Source: Vigna angularis
Lineage: Eukaryota > Streptophyta > Magnoliopsida > Fabales > Fabaceae
DNA length: 64,000 nt
Assembly: GCF_016808095.1 (NCBI RefSeq)
Contig: NC_068971.1
Location: 5,778,501 to 5,842,500, forward strand
Direction of reading: 5' to 3'
Part shown: in pieces, positions 35,601-47,703 of the stretch
Position numbering within the stretch: the first letter of the stretch is position 1
Layout: each line of letters opens with the position of its first letter
Translations under genes and position numbers: made by a program
Notes under the pieces: model-generated
Told to the model about the DNA's origin: nothing
Database searches by the model: none
Seen by the model: the letters and a program-made list of their open reading frames with translations, nothing else

Positions 35601-36368
35601 TTTTTCTCTCCGTCTCCAGCCATCAACGTGTTCCTCCAAGCTGCTGGAATTGGTCCAGACGTGTTGAAGCTGGAGCGGTTGGAGCTGCTACTGTCCAGAA
35701 CCGAGAGAGACCAGTGATGCGCTGCTGCCACATGAGGAGTGGTGGAGTGCTGGACCGTGAAGATGGAGTTGCTTCCAGCCCCCACCGTGCTGCACTTCCT
35801 TTTCTTTTTCTCCCAGCTGGATGCGGCAGCCACCTCCTCTTCCAAGATGGTGAACTCCTTCCAACTGCAACCTTCTTCCCTTCTCTCGTGCCTGCTGGAC
35901 GTGTATGTGTTTGGTGGAATCCAACTTCATTCAAAACATGTATGAACTAAACTGAAAACAGCTAATGTGAGGGAATGAGATGGCCGTGTGCATGTTCTTT
36001 CCTTCCAGCTGTGTGACTTCAGCTTTGACCATTCATGATTAAAAACCAAATGAAATATCGTTTCCCAAAAGCAATTAAAGAGGACATCAATTTTCTTAAA
36101 AAAATGGAAAATAAATTGATCTAAAATTTTGCTCTCGGGATGCAGCAGCCATATGCCCTCCAAATATGACAAATTATTATCCAATAATTTCCTAGAATTA
36201 ATAAGTAAATAATTAATCATAGATAATTCAAATTTAATCAAAATAAGAATTATCTATCAAATTAAGCACAATTATGAAAAACGGGAAAATACTGGACAAT
36301 TAAGAACAATTTCCTGATTAAATCCGGTACAATAGACTAAATGTAGTGAACCAAATATTGACTCATCA
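32698..36368 (-). repeat. LTR 1 of the LARD-like element (its 3' LTR)
   Basis: 3,671 bp. It differs from LTRs 2 and 3 at several scattered sites where those two agree (for example TTCGAAATAGG against TTCAAAATAGG near 33173). GC-rich at about 34850-35930 compared with the AT-rich ends and body. Open frames such as 33715-33927 and 35591-35950 recur in all three LTRs only because the LTRs are copies; none shows a known domain. Confidence 0.93.
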
Positions 36369-37590
36369 AAATAGACCACACTTAGCCTTTTGCACTCCTG
36401 GGCAAAATTAAAACACAGATGAGGGAGTATTTTCAAAAGACATCCGGAAAGTGACAGACTCAGTAGAGAGAAAACAAAGACTCATACGAAAAATAAACAG
36501 ATTTACACAATTCTCAAAAATTCTGGACAAAGAAAAATATGTAGATAAAATCAAAGTATTGAGATACTCATGAAATTATAGCATAACAAAATAATCAATT
36601 AATTTGATAGATGAATGAAAAGTGACAAAACCTCACAGATGTACTTATCAGTGTTTCTCTCACGTGTATGGGATAACCAATGTCAACTCGATGATCTCAA
36701 GAAAGAAAACACAGATAGATTTGGCAAGCCTCTAAAATTAATTCTTAGAAACATGCATATTTAAATCAAAGGGTCTTTTCAGGGTTGTAATGGGGCCAAG
36801 GACAGGGGAGGATAAATATGGATAAGTGGCTTGTAATTCAACAGAAATAAAGGAGCGGGGAACAAGTGTAAACATAGACAAATCACACCCAAAACTCTAT
36901 TTCAATCATCTTCTTGACTCCCTTATTATTTTTTACTGTCTCTTTTATTTTCTTTCTTTTTAGTATATGACTGTAAGAGACAAGATAAAAATTGTAGAAC
37001 CAATTTGCCAAATTTTAGAATTCCCAAGGAGACCACACTTGTTCGAAAAATTATTTCTTTAGCTCCAAAATTCCCTAAGGTTAAAGTAATCATTTTTTTT
37101 TTACTTAGGGACAGTGTATGGCTTGAAAATAAAGAAATTAGAGAAGTGTATAGGCTCAAAAGTGGGTATCAAAGGATTATAGCAGGGTAAGCTTATTTGG
37201 CTAAAGAGGCTTAAAAAAAATGCCTTTATCATTTTCAAATATGCATATTAATCAAGAAATATTAAGAGTCAAGCCAAATCATCTGTAAAAACGATCAAGA
37301 GTCATATCACACAAGAAAGAACAATAAAGTGGCTCAATTCTCACACAGGGTATTTTTGTCACAATTAATTCAATTTCTCAAACATTAAAATCATTTTCCC
37401 ATGCAAAGAAAAACAAGAATTTTAAATCATAAGTATGAATGAAATGAAAGATATATCTACAATTTTTAAACAATGTCCAGAAATTAAGAAAAACATGCAA
37501 AATTTATTACGCAAAAGAAAAAAAAATTAACACACAAAATACAAACAAACAAAAAATTCAGAATTTCCCCCAGTAGACCACACTTAAACT

Positions 37591-37610
37591 ACACAATGTC
37601 CTCATTGTGT
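37591..37610. repeat. 8-bp perfect hairpin next to the Athila-like motif
   Basis: ACACAATG (37591-37598) and CATTGTGT (37603-37610) around the 4-nt loop TCCT. Repeated in body 2 at 43258-43277. Confidence 0.8.
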
Positions 37611-37682
37611 TACAATCATCAGATTAACAAATTATAGCAGTCAAATAGACATGTGCAGTAAAAGTAGAGAAAGGGGAATCAG

Positions 37683-38144
37683 TGACATCCATCAGTAGAT
37701 GTCATCATAACATCCATCAGTAGATGCTAATTTTTAAATTATTTTTTTATTTTAATTTTATTATTATTTTTTTTTTGTCATTGATATCCTTCAGTAGACA
37801 CCAATGTTTGTCATTTTTATCGGCATCCATCAGCAGATGCCCAATCACCCAACATCCTTCAGTAGATGTCGTAGAAGCATCCTTCAGTAGATGCTATCAT
37901 TACTGCCATCAGTAGCAGTATTGAACCTGAAAACTAAAACACACAAAGAAAGAAGAAAATTAAATCAAAACCAAACAATTAAATAAATTAAAAAGAAAAA
38001 ATTCAGAAAAATTGTGCTATCATCCATCGTGACAACATCCATCAGTAGATGTTGTCATCTGAATCCTTTTAGCATCCCTCAGTAGATGTTGTCCAGGATT
38101 CATTAGCAGCTTGTTGCAGAAACATCCTTCAGTAGATGCTGCAA
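37683..38144 (-). repeat. Array of ten hairpins with constant loop and covarying stems (body 1)
   Basis: Loops are 8 nt, mostly CATCAGTA or CTTCAGTA on the + strand. Stems: TGACATC/GATGTCA (37683-37704), TAACATC/GATGCTA (37708-37729, one A-C), CATTGATATC/GACACCAATG (about 37779-37806, two A-C), GGCATC/GATGCC (37822-37841), CAACATC/GATGTCG (37850-37871, one A-C), AGCATC/GATGCT (37876-37895), TACTGC/GCAGTA (37901-37920), TGACAACATC/GATGTTGTCA (38030-38057), AGCATC/GATGTT (38071-38090, one G-T), and TTGCAG-aaa-CATC with GATGCTGCAA (38114-38144). The stem sequences change but remain complementary. Confidence 0.9.
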
Positions 38145-38337
38145 AACAAAAATCAAATCCACACACAACTAGGTCCAGAATTTCACCCAGTCATGCACTC
38201 AGTAACAACATCCCAATGAAAAGATAGTACAAAAATTTCAAAACACACAAAATTTCCAAGCAAACAAAACACAAAAATAGAAACCAGAACATATATTTAC
38301 AAAACAAAAAAATCTAAAACTTTACCAACAAATGATT

Positions 38338-38357
38338 GATCCCCGGCAGCGGCGCCA
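38338..38357 (-). other. Primer-binding site of the LARD-like element (body 1)
   Basis: On the minus strand TGGCGCCGCTGCCGGGGATC starts 3 nt after the LTR end. It is complementary to the 3' end of aspartate tRNA with one mismatch, the primer used by Athila-type gypsy elements. Repeated in body 2 at 44005-44024. Confidence 0.85.
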
Positions 38358-38360
38358 TTT

Positions 38361-41300
38361 TGATGCACGGGTCGCACCGCACACAAAAGTTGAGCATAAA
38401 AGAAATGCAGTATAGTTTACTAGGATTTGACTCCTAGGTCGTCTCCCAAGGGTCAATTTTATTGTGGTTCAGTTTTAGATCTTAATACGAAGTGGGGGGG
38501 TTTGATTATTTTTTTTTTTTTTTAGAAAATTAAATTTAAATTAAAATCAAAATTTAAAAAACGTTTTCAGAAATTAAAAGCTGAAATAAAATCAACATAC
38601 TGTAAAAACGAAATTTAAAATGGTGTGCAGAAAACATAAATATAGTAAATCCTGAAAAATACAAAATACAGTAAAAACTAAAAGCAATAAATTCCAAAAA
38701 TGGTAAAAACGAAAATTGACTTTTGTAAGTAAACATGACAGAAAAACGAAAATCACCGGGCAGTAAAAAATAAACAGAAAAACTTAAATTGCAGTTGAAA
38801 ATGTAAATTGGAAGTGAAAACTGACAGGATCAAACTTCAAAATAGGAAACATCATGAAACTTGATGAAATGAGTTGAGCAAAAACGTGAAATACAACAAT
38901 TTGAAGTGAATTGGAAAATGGCAGTGATGAGATTAAAGATTTAAACTTCAAAAACAGAATTATAATTGACGCAGATCAAAATGAAAATTAAACATCAACT
39001 GAAAAACGAAGACTGGAAATTACATTAACACTGGAAATAAACATCAACAACACTGAAAAACGCAGACTGGAAAATTAAGATTCAGTACATCATCAAACTG
39101 GAAAACGAAAATAAACCCAAAACCTCCCCAAGGGGGGAGGGGGAAAAAAATGAACTCCAGACTACACTACTCCTACGCTACTGGAATCTGTCTACTACCC
39201 CTACTCCTACTCTATTCCCGTTTCTTCTGTCCAAAGCTCTCCTTTTATTGTGGTAAGAGCCGTATCTGTGTGCCTGTTCAAAACAAAATGTAAGGGCCCT
39301 CCCTTCTGGTTCCACCACTTCACTCCCAAAAGATGATTGAAATTTTTGTCATCAGCTTCTGGACTGTGGAGCTCGTGAAGAATGGATGTCCGTAGCTCTT
39401 GTCTGGTTCAAGTCCGTGAGCATTTTACATGTGTTGCTGCTTCACGGCCTTTGCTGACTTTACTCAAAGATGTGACAAACAATTTCACCTTCTATGTGGG
39501 CCAAGGCCGTGGGTCTTTATTTCTTGCTGGAAATCCATTCCTTGATGCTCCTCTCTTCTTTGGACTTCTGATGTTTGTTGGAACGGAAGGATGAATACCA
39601 TGAGCTCTTGGACGTTTCTTCAAATGGAGAATTCTGTGTGTTCAAAAGTAGTGGACAATGTGGGAGAGGCTGCCCACTTCCATGGACTTTCTAGATGGAA
39701 ATCTTTGCTGTATATTGGATGTTTCTGGACGGTGAGGAGCTGGAGAAGAATGGATCCGTGAGCTGCTTCCAAAGACCCCGTGACTTCCTCCATGCGTGTT
39801 GTCTCTCATGAATTAGGTGGTGGTCCCTCTTGCTAGAAGCTGTGTGGAGTGTTCTTTCAAGCCAATAATTCTGAAAGCTTAAGCTCCCTTTTTTTTTACG
39901 TGAAGTGTTTCCTCCCCATACTTTGAGTGCATGCATATCTTTAGAAGAAAGAATATTCTCACATTGTGGGCCGTGACACCACTTCACTCTTTCTCTTTTA
40001 TTTTATTTTTTTAAGCCATGTGCAGAGAAATAAATGGTAGATGTCGTGACATGCCTACCAAAGAAATAAAACTTCTCCATACCGTGACAGCCCTTATATG
40101 TTGTTAATGAATTTCTTCTTCCTTTATCCATGCACCCCACTATCTTTTCCAACAAAATATTCATCTCAAAAAGTGCTGCTTCCCATACCTTGTCTGCAAG
40201 TAGTTTTCCATGTCATCAGATCACCATTTTATTCTCCCTGCTTTTTCCACTATCTCGTGTAGAGGTTTCAAAATTTTGACATTACTTTCTTTTCCTTTCA
40301 AATAGAAAAATGTATTTCTCTACCAAGAATCCACTTACACCCATGTGCTGCCAATTTCTTTGTGGGTGAGATTCCTTTCTCAATCTTTAATGTTGTCCAT
40401 CACGTGCACATCTAGACATTCACTCACGGGCACCATCCTCTGTAAGCTTTTCTTGTATCAATGCCGTGACCTCCTCTAATTATTCTCTTTTCATTCATGC
40501 AAAGTGATATTCAAATGCAGAATTCACGTGCATGGCTTTTTGGATGTTGCCATCTTCCTTTCTCCATGTGCGTGACATGGCCGTGTTGAACAAACTGCTG
40601 GAGGAGTTGGTATATGGACTGGACATGTTGACTCCCCTCAAGCATGTTGCAGCTGCTCAAAGTTGTTTCCCTTTGCTGCACCGTGCTCATCCATTCCTCC
40701 ACCGTGGTGGCTTCTCTTTCAAGGTATGGCAGCTGCTGGACGGACGTGTTGGAGAGCACCAGCTGTTGGTTGGTTGCGGATGAAGATGGAGGTTGAACGG
40801 TGGTTGCTGGATTGGGCGGAGCTTGGAGGCTGCTGCCACCGTGAAGTGCTGGAAGCTCCTTCTCCCCTTGCAAGCTGCTGCTCCATTGGCCGTGATGAAC
40901 GTCCAAGCTTCCTGGACTGGACGGTGGCAGCTGCTAGACCGAGGATGGCATGCTCGAGGAGTTGGTGCAAGCCGCCGTGAAGTTGTTTGAAGGTTCGGAC
41001 GTTGGGCGTTTGAAGCACGGCTGCTGGTTTCTGAACTGGCCGGAGCGTGTTGGATTGTTGATTGAAAGAGTTGCAAGCCATGGCAGCCAACTGGATGTTA
41101 CAAGTCCATTTTCATGTTAACCCAACAAGAGTAGATACACATGTGGCACCACGTTCAGCAGGGATACACTTCATTATTCAGCATAGCTAAATGAATGCAC
41201 CGTTTGCTGCTGGAATTGGTCCAGACGTGTTGAAGTTGGAGCTTTGGACAGTGGAAGGTGCTGCTGGTTTTTCTCTCCGTCTCCAGCCATCAACGTGTTC

Positions 41301-42035
41301 CTCCAAGCTGCTGGAATTGGTCCAGACGTGTTGAAGCTGGAGCGGTTGGAGCTGCTACTGTCCAGAACCGAGAGAGACCAGTGATGCGCTGCTGCCACAT
41401 GAGGAGTGGTGGAGTGCTGGACCGTGAAGATGGAGTTGCTTCCAGCCCCCACCGTGCTGCACTTCCTTTTCTTTTTCTCCCAGCTGGATGCGGCAGCCAC
41501 CTCCTCTTCCAAGATGGTGAACTCCTTCCAACTGCAACCTTCTTCCCTTCTCTCGTGCCTGCTGGACGTGTATGTGTTTGGTGGAATCCAACTTCATTCA
41601 AAACATGTATGAACTAAACTGAAAACAGCTAATGTGAGGGAATGAGATGGCCGTGTGCATGTTCTTTCCTTCCAGCTGTGTGACTTCAGCTTTGACCATT
41701 CATGATTAAAAACCAAATGAAATATCGTTTCCCAAAAGCAATTAAAGAGGACATCAATTTTCTTAAAAAAATGGAAAATAAATTGATCTAAAATTTTGCT
41801 CTCGGGATGCAACAGCCATATGCCCTCCAAATATGACAAATTATTATCCAATAATTTCCTAGAATTAATAAGTAAATAATTAATCATAGATAATTCAAAT
41901 TTAATCAAAATAAGAATTATCTATCAAATTAAGCACAATTATGAAAAACGGGAAAATACTGGACAATTAAGAACAATTTCCTGATTAAATCCGGTACAAT
42001 AGACTAAATGTAGTGAACCAAATATTGACTCATCA
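38361..42035 (-). repeat. LTR 2 (middle) of the LARD-like element
   Basis: 3,675 bp. It agrees with LTR 3 where LTR 1 differs but has private changes (GCAAAAACG near 38880, GCTTCCCAT near 40190, GCAACAGCC near 41809), so it has existed as a separate copy for some time. Confidence 0.93.
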
Positions 42036-44027
42036 AAATAGACCACACTTAGCCTTTTGCACTCCTGGGCAAAATTAAAACACAGATGAGGGAGTATTTT
42101 CAAAAGACATCCGAAAAGTGACAGACTCAGTAGAGAGAAAACAAAGACTCATACGAAAAATAAACAGATTTACACAATTCTCAAAAATTCTGGACAAAGA
42201 AAAATATGTAGATAAAATCAAAGTATTGAGATACTCATGAAATTATAGCATAACAAAATAATCAATTAATTTGATAGATGAATGAAAAGTGACAAAACCT
42301 CACAGATGTACTTATCAGTGTTTCTCTCACGTGTATGGGATAACCAATGTCAACTCGATGATCTCAAGAAAGAAAACACAGATAGATTTGGCAAGCCTCT
42401 AAAATTAATTCTTAGAAACATGCATATTTAAATCAAAGGGTCTTTTCAGGGTTGTAATGGGGCCAAGGACAGGGGAGGATAAATATGGATAAGTGGCTTG
42501 TAATTCAACAGAAATAAAGGAGCGGGGAACAAGTGTAAACATAGACAAATCACACCCAAAACTCTATTTCAATCATCTTCTTGACTCCCTTATTATTTTT
42601 TACTGTCTCTTTTATTTTCTTTCTTTTTAGTATATGACTGTAAGAGACAAGATAAAAATTGTAGAACCAATTTGCCAAATTTTAGAATTCCCAAGGAGAC
42701 CACACTTGTTCGAAAAATTATTTCTTTAGCTCCAAAATTCCCTAAGGTTAAAGTAATCATTTTTTTTTTACTTAGGGACAGTGTATGGCTTGAAAATAAA
42801 GAAATTAGAGAAGTGTATAGGCTCAAAAGTGGGTATCAAAGGATTATAGCAGGGTAAGCTTATTTGGCTAAAGAGGCTTAAAAAAAATGCCTTTATCATT
42901 TTCAAATATGCATATTAATCAAGAAATATTAAGAGTCAAGCCAAATCATCTGTAAAAACGATCAAGAGTCATATCACACAAGAAAGAACAATAAAGTGGC
43001 TCAATTCTCACACAGGGTATTTTTGTCACAATTAATTCAATTTCTCAAACATTAAAATCATTTTCCCATGCAAAGAAAAACAAGAATTTTAAATCATAAG
43101 TATGAATGAAATGAAAGATATATCTACAATTTTTAAACAATGTCCAGAAATTAAGAAAAACATGCAAAATTTATTACGCAAAAGAAAAAAAAATTAACAC
43201 ACAAAATACAAACAAACAAAAAATTCAGAATTTCCCCCAGTAGACCACACTTAAACTACACAATGTCCTCATTGTGTTACAATCATCAGATTAACAAATT
43301 ATAGCAGTCAAATAGACATGTGCAGTAAAAGTAGAGAAAGGGGAATCAGTGACATCCATCAGTAGATGTCATCATAACATCCATCAGTAGATGCTAATTT
43401 TTAAATTATTTTTTTATTTTAATTTTATTATTATTTTTTTTTTGTCATTGATATCCTTCAGTAGACACCAATGTTTGTCATTTTTATCGGCATCCATCAG
43501 CAGATGCCCAATCACCCAACATCCTTCAGTAGATGTCGTAGAAGCATCCTTCAGTAGATGCTATCATTACTGCCATCAGTAGCAGTATTGAACCTGAAAA
43601 CTAAAACACACAAAGAAAGAAGAAAATTAAATCAAAACCAAACAATTAAATAAATTAAAAAGAAAAAATTCAGAAAAATTGTGCTATCATCCATCGTGAC
43701 AACATCCATCAGTAGATGTTGTCATCTGAATCCTTTTAGCATCCCTCAGTAGATGTTGTCCAGGATTCATTAGCAGCTTGTTGCAGAAACATCCTTCAGT
43801 AGATGCTGCAAAACAAAAATCAAATCCACACACAACTAGGTCCAGAATTTCACCCAGTCATGCACTCAGTAACAACATCCCAATGAAAAGATAGTACAAA
43901 AATTTCAAAACACACAAAATTTCCAAGCAAACAAAACACAAAAATAGAAACCAGAACATATATTTACAAAACAAAAAAATCTAAAACTTTACCAACAAAT
44001 GATTGATCCCCGGCAGCGGCGCCATTT
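42036..44027 (-). other. Body 2 of the LARD-like element
   Basis: 1,992 bp, near-identical to body 1 at an offset of 5,667 bp (one difference seen: CCGAAAAGTG against CCGGAAAGTG). The hairpin array is at 43350-43811 and the primer site at 44005-44024. No coding capacity. Confidence 0.9.
43350..43811 (-). repeat. Array of ten hairpins (body 2 copy)
   Basis: Same ten hairpins as in body 1, shifted by 5,667 bp. No additional stem change was noticed, so this copy adds no independent covariation evidence. Confidence 0.9.
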
Positions 44028-47000
44028 TGATGCACGGGTCGCACCGCACACAAAAGTTGAGCATAAAAGAAATGCAGTATAGTTTACTAGGATTTGACTC
44101 CTAGGTCGTCTCCCAAGGGTCAATTTTATTGTGGTTCAGTTTTAGATCTTAATACGAAGTGGGGGGGTTTGATTATTTTTTTTTTTTTTTAGAAAATTAA
44201 ATTTAAATTAAAATCAAAATTTAAAAAACGTTTTCAGAAATTAAAAGCTGAAATAAAATCAACATACTGTAAAAACGAAATTTAAAATGGTGTGCAGAAA
44301 ACATAAATATAGTAAATCCTGAAAAATACAAAATACAGTAAAAACTAAAAGCAATAAATTCCAAAAATGGTAAAAACGAAAATTGACTTTTGTAAGTAAA
44401 CATGACAGAAAAACGAAAATCACCGGGCAGTAAAAAATAAACAGAAAAACTTAAATTGCAGTTGAAAATGTAAATTGGAAGTGAAAACTGACAGGATCAA
44501 ACTTCAAAATAGGAAACATCATGAAACTTGATGAAATGAGTTGAGCAGAAACGTGAAATACAACAATTTGAAGTGAATTGGAAAATGGCAGTGATGAGAT
44601 TAAAGATTTAAACTTCAAAAACAGAATTATAATTGACGCAGATCAAAATGAAAATTAAACATCAACTGAAAAACGAAGACTGGAAATTACATTAACACTG
44701 GAAATAAACATCAACAACACTGAAAAACGCAGACTGGAAAATTAAGATTCAGTACATCATCAAACTGGAAAACGAAAATAAACCCAAAACCTCCCCAAGG
44801 GGGGAGGGGGAAAAAAATGAACTCCAGACTACACTACTCCTACGCTACTGGAATCTGTCTACTACCCCTACTCCTACTCTATTCCCGTTTCTTCTGTCCA
44901 AAGCTCTCCTTTTATTGTGGTAAGAGCCGTATCTGTGTGCCTGTTCAAAACAAAATGTAAGGGCCCTCCCTTCTGGTTCCACCACTTCACTCCCAAAAGA
45001 TGATTGAAATTTTTGTCATCAGCTTCTGGACTGTGGAGCTCGTGAAGAATGGATGTCCGTAGCTCTTGTCTGGTTCAAGTCCGTGAGCATTTTACATGTG
45101 TTGCTGCTTCACGGCCTTTGCTGACTTTACTCAAAGATGTGACAAACAATTTCACCTTCTATGTGGGCCAAGGCCGTGGGTCTTTATTTCTTGCTGGAAA
45201 TCCATTCCTTGATGCTCCTCTCTTCTTTGGACTTCTGATGTTTGTTGGAACGGAAGGATGAATACCATGAGCTCTTGGACGTTTCTTCAAATGGAGAATT
45301 CTGTGTGTTCAAAAGTAGTGGACAATGTGGGAGAGGCTGCCCACTTCCATGGACTTTCTAGATGGAAATCTTTGCTGTATATTGGATGTTTCTGGACGGT
45401 GAGGAGCTGGAGAAGAATGGATCCGTGAGCTGCTTCCAAAGACCCCGTGACTTCCTCCATGCGTGTTGTCTCTCATGAATTAGGTGGTGGTCCCTCTTGC
45501 TAGAAGCTGTGTGGAGTGTTCTTTCAAGCCAATAATTCTGAAAGCTTAAGCTCCCTTTTTTTTTTACGTGAAGTGTTTCCTCCCCATACTTTGAGTGCAT
45601 GCATATCTTTAGAAGAAAGAATATTCTCACATTGTGGGCCGTGACACCACTTCACTCTTTCTCTTTTATTTTATTTTTTTAAGCCATGTGCAGAGAAATA
45701 AATGGTAGATGTCGTGACATGCCTACCAAAGAAATAAAACTTCTCCATACCGTGACAGCCCTTATATGTTGTTAATGAATTTCTTCTTCCTTTATCCATG
45801 CACCCCACTATCTTTTCCAACAAAATATTCATCTCAAAAAGTGCTGCTGCCCATACCTTGTCTGCAAGTAGTTTTCCATGTCATCAGATCACCATTTTAT
45901 TCTCCCTGCTTTTTCCACTATCTCGTGTAGAGGTTTCAAAATTTTGACATTACTTTCTTTTCCTTTCAAATAGAAAAATGTATTTCTCTACCAAGAATCC
46001 ACTTACACCCATGTGCTGCCAATTTCTTTGTGGGTGAGATTCCTTTCTCAATCTTTAATGTTGTCCATCACGTGCACATCTAGACATTCACTCACGGGCA
46101 CCATCCTCTGTAAGCTTTTCTTGTATCAATGCCGTGACCTCCTCTAATTATTCTCTTTTCATTCATGCAAAGTGATATTCAAATGCAGAATTCACGTGCA
46201 TGGCTTTTTGGATGTTGCCATCTTCCTTTCTCCATGTGCGTGACATGGCCGTGTTGAACAAACTGCTGGAGGAGTTGGTATATGGACTGGACATGTTGAC
46301 TCCCCTCAAGCATGTTGCAGCTGCTCAAAGTTGTTTCCCTTTGCTGCACCGTGCTCATCCATTCCTCCACCGTGGTGGCTTCTCTTTCAAGGTATGGCAG
46401 CTGCTGGACGGACGTGTTGGAGAGCACCAGCTGTTGGTTGGTTGCGGATGAAGATGGAGGTTGAACGGTGGTTGCTGGATTGGGCGGAGCTTGGAGGCTG
46501 CTGCCACCGTGAAGTGCTGGAAGCTCCTTCTCCCCTTGCAAGCTGCTGCTCCATTGGCCGTGATGAACGTCCAAGCTTCCTGGACTGGACGGTGGCAGCT
46601 GCTAGACCGAGGATGGCATGCTCGAGGAGTTGGTGCAAGCCGCCGTGAAGTTGTTTGAAGGTTCGGACGTTGGGCGTTTGAAGCACGGCTGCTGGTTTCT
46701 GAACTGGCCGGAGCGTGTTGGATTGTTGATTGAAAGAGTTGCAAGCCATGGCAGCCAACTGGATGTTACAAGTCCATTTTCATGTTAACCCAACAAGAGT
46801 AGATACACATGTGGCACCACGTTCAGCAGGGATACACTTCATTATTCAGCATAGCTAAATGAATGCACCGTTTGCTGCTGGAATTGGTCCAGACGTGTTG
46901 AAGTTGGAGCTTTGGACAGTGGAAGGTGCTGCTGGTTTTTCTCTCCGTCTCCAGCCATCAACGTGTTCCTCCAAGCTGCTGGAATTGGTCCAGACGTGTT

Positions 47001-47703
47001 GAAGCTGGAGCGGTTGGAGCTGCTACTGTCCAGAACCGAGAGAGACCAGTGATGCGCTGCTGCCACATGAGGAGTGGTGGAGTGCTGGACCGTGAAGATG
47101 GAGTTGCTTCCAGCCCCCACCGTGCTGCACTTCCTTTTCTTTTTCTCCCAGCTGGATGCGGCAGCCACCTCCTCTTCCAAGATGGTGAACTCCTTCCAAC
47201 TGCAACCTTCTTCCCTTCTCTCGTGCCTGCTGGACGTGTATGTGTTTGGTGGAATCCAACTTCATTCAAAACATGTATGAACTAAACTGAAAACAGCTAA
47301 TGTGAGGGAATGAGATGGCCGTGTGCATGTTCTTTCCTTCCAGCTGTGTGACTTCAGCTTTGACCATTCATGATTAAAAACCAAATGAAATATCGTTTCC
47401 CAAAAGCAATTAAAGAGGACATCAATTTTCTTAAAAAAATGGAAAATAAATTGATCTAAAATTTTGCTCTCGGGATGCAGCAGCCATATGCCCTCCAAAT
47501 ATGACAAATTATTATCCAATAATTTCCTAGAATTAATAAGTAAATAATTAATCATAGATAATTCAAATTTAATCAAAATAAGAATTATCTATCAAATTAA
47601 GCACAATTATGAAAAACGGGAAAATACTGGACAATTAAGAACAATTTCCTGATTAAATCCGGTACAATAGACTAAATGTAGTGAACCAAATATTGACTCA
47701 TCA
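44028..47703 (-). repeat. LTR 3 of the LARD-like element (its 5' LTR)
   Basis: 3,676 bp, ending CATCA directly before the target duplication GGTGT (47704-47708). As the 5' LTR on the minus strand it would carry the promoter; an AATAAAAGG TATA-like site (minus strand, near 44906-44914) lies about 2.8 kb from the LTR start, so U3 would be unusually long. That site is tentative. Confidence 0.9.

Larger units (their letters stand above)
36369..38360 (-). other. Body 1 of the LARD-like element
   Basis: 1,992 bp without coding capacity. On the minus strand it begins with the primer site and carries the covarying hairpin array (37683-38144). At about 37570-37620, reversed, lies the phrase GAGGACATTGTGTAGTTTAA, which resembles a conserved non-coding motif of Athila/Tat-group gypsy elements and suggests that group as the helper family. 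Confidence 0.85.
32698..47703 (-). mobile_element. Large non-autonomous LTR element (LARD-like) in a three-LTR, two-body array
   Basis: 15,006-bp array LTR-body-LTR-body-LTR. LTRs at 32698-36368, 38361-42035 and 44028-47703 begin TGATGCACGG and end GACTCATCA, giving a TGATG/CATCA terminal inverted repeat. The bodies at 36369-38360 and 42036-44027 are each exactly 1,992 bp. The whole array has one 5-bp target duplication GGTGT (32693-32697 and 47704-47708), so it is one insertion that gained a unit by unequal recombination, or inserted as a concatemer. The primer site next to the LTRs is on the minus strand, setting orientation. No gag or pol is encoded; LTRs far longer than the body fit the LARD class. 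Copies are nearly identical, so the event is young. Confidence 0.92.
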
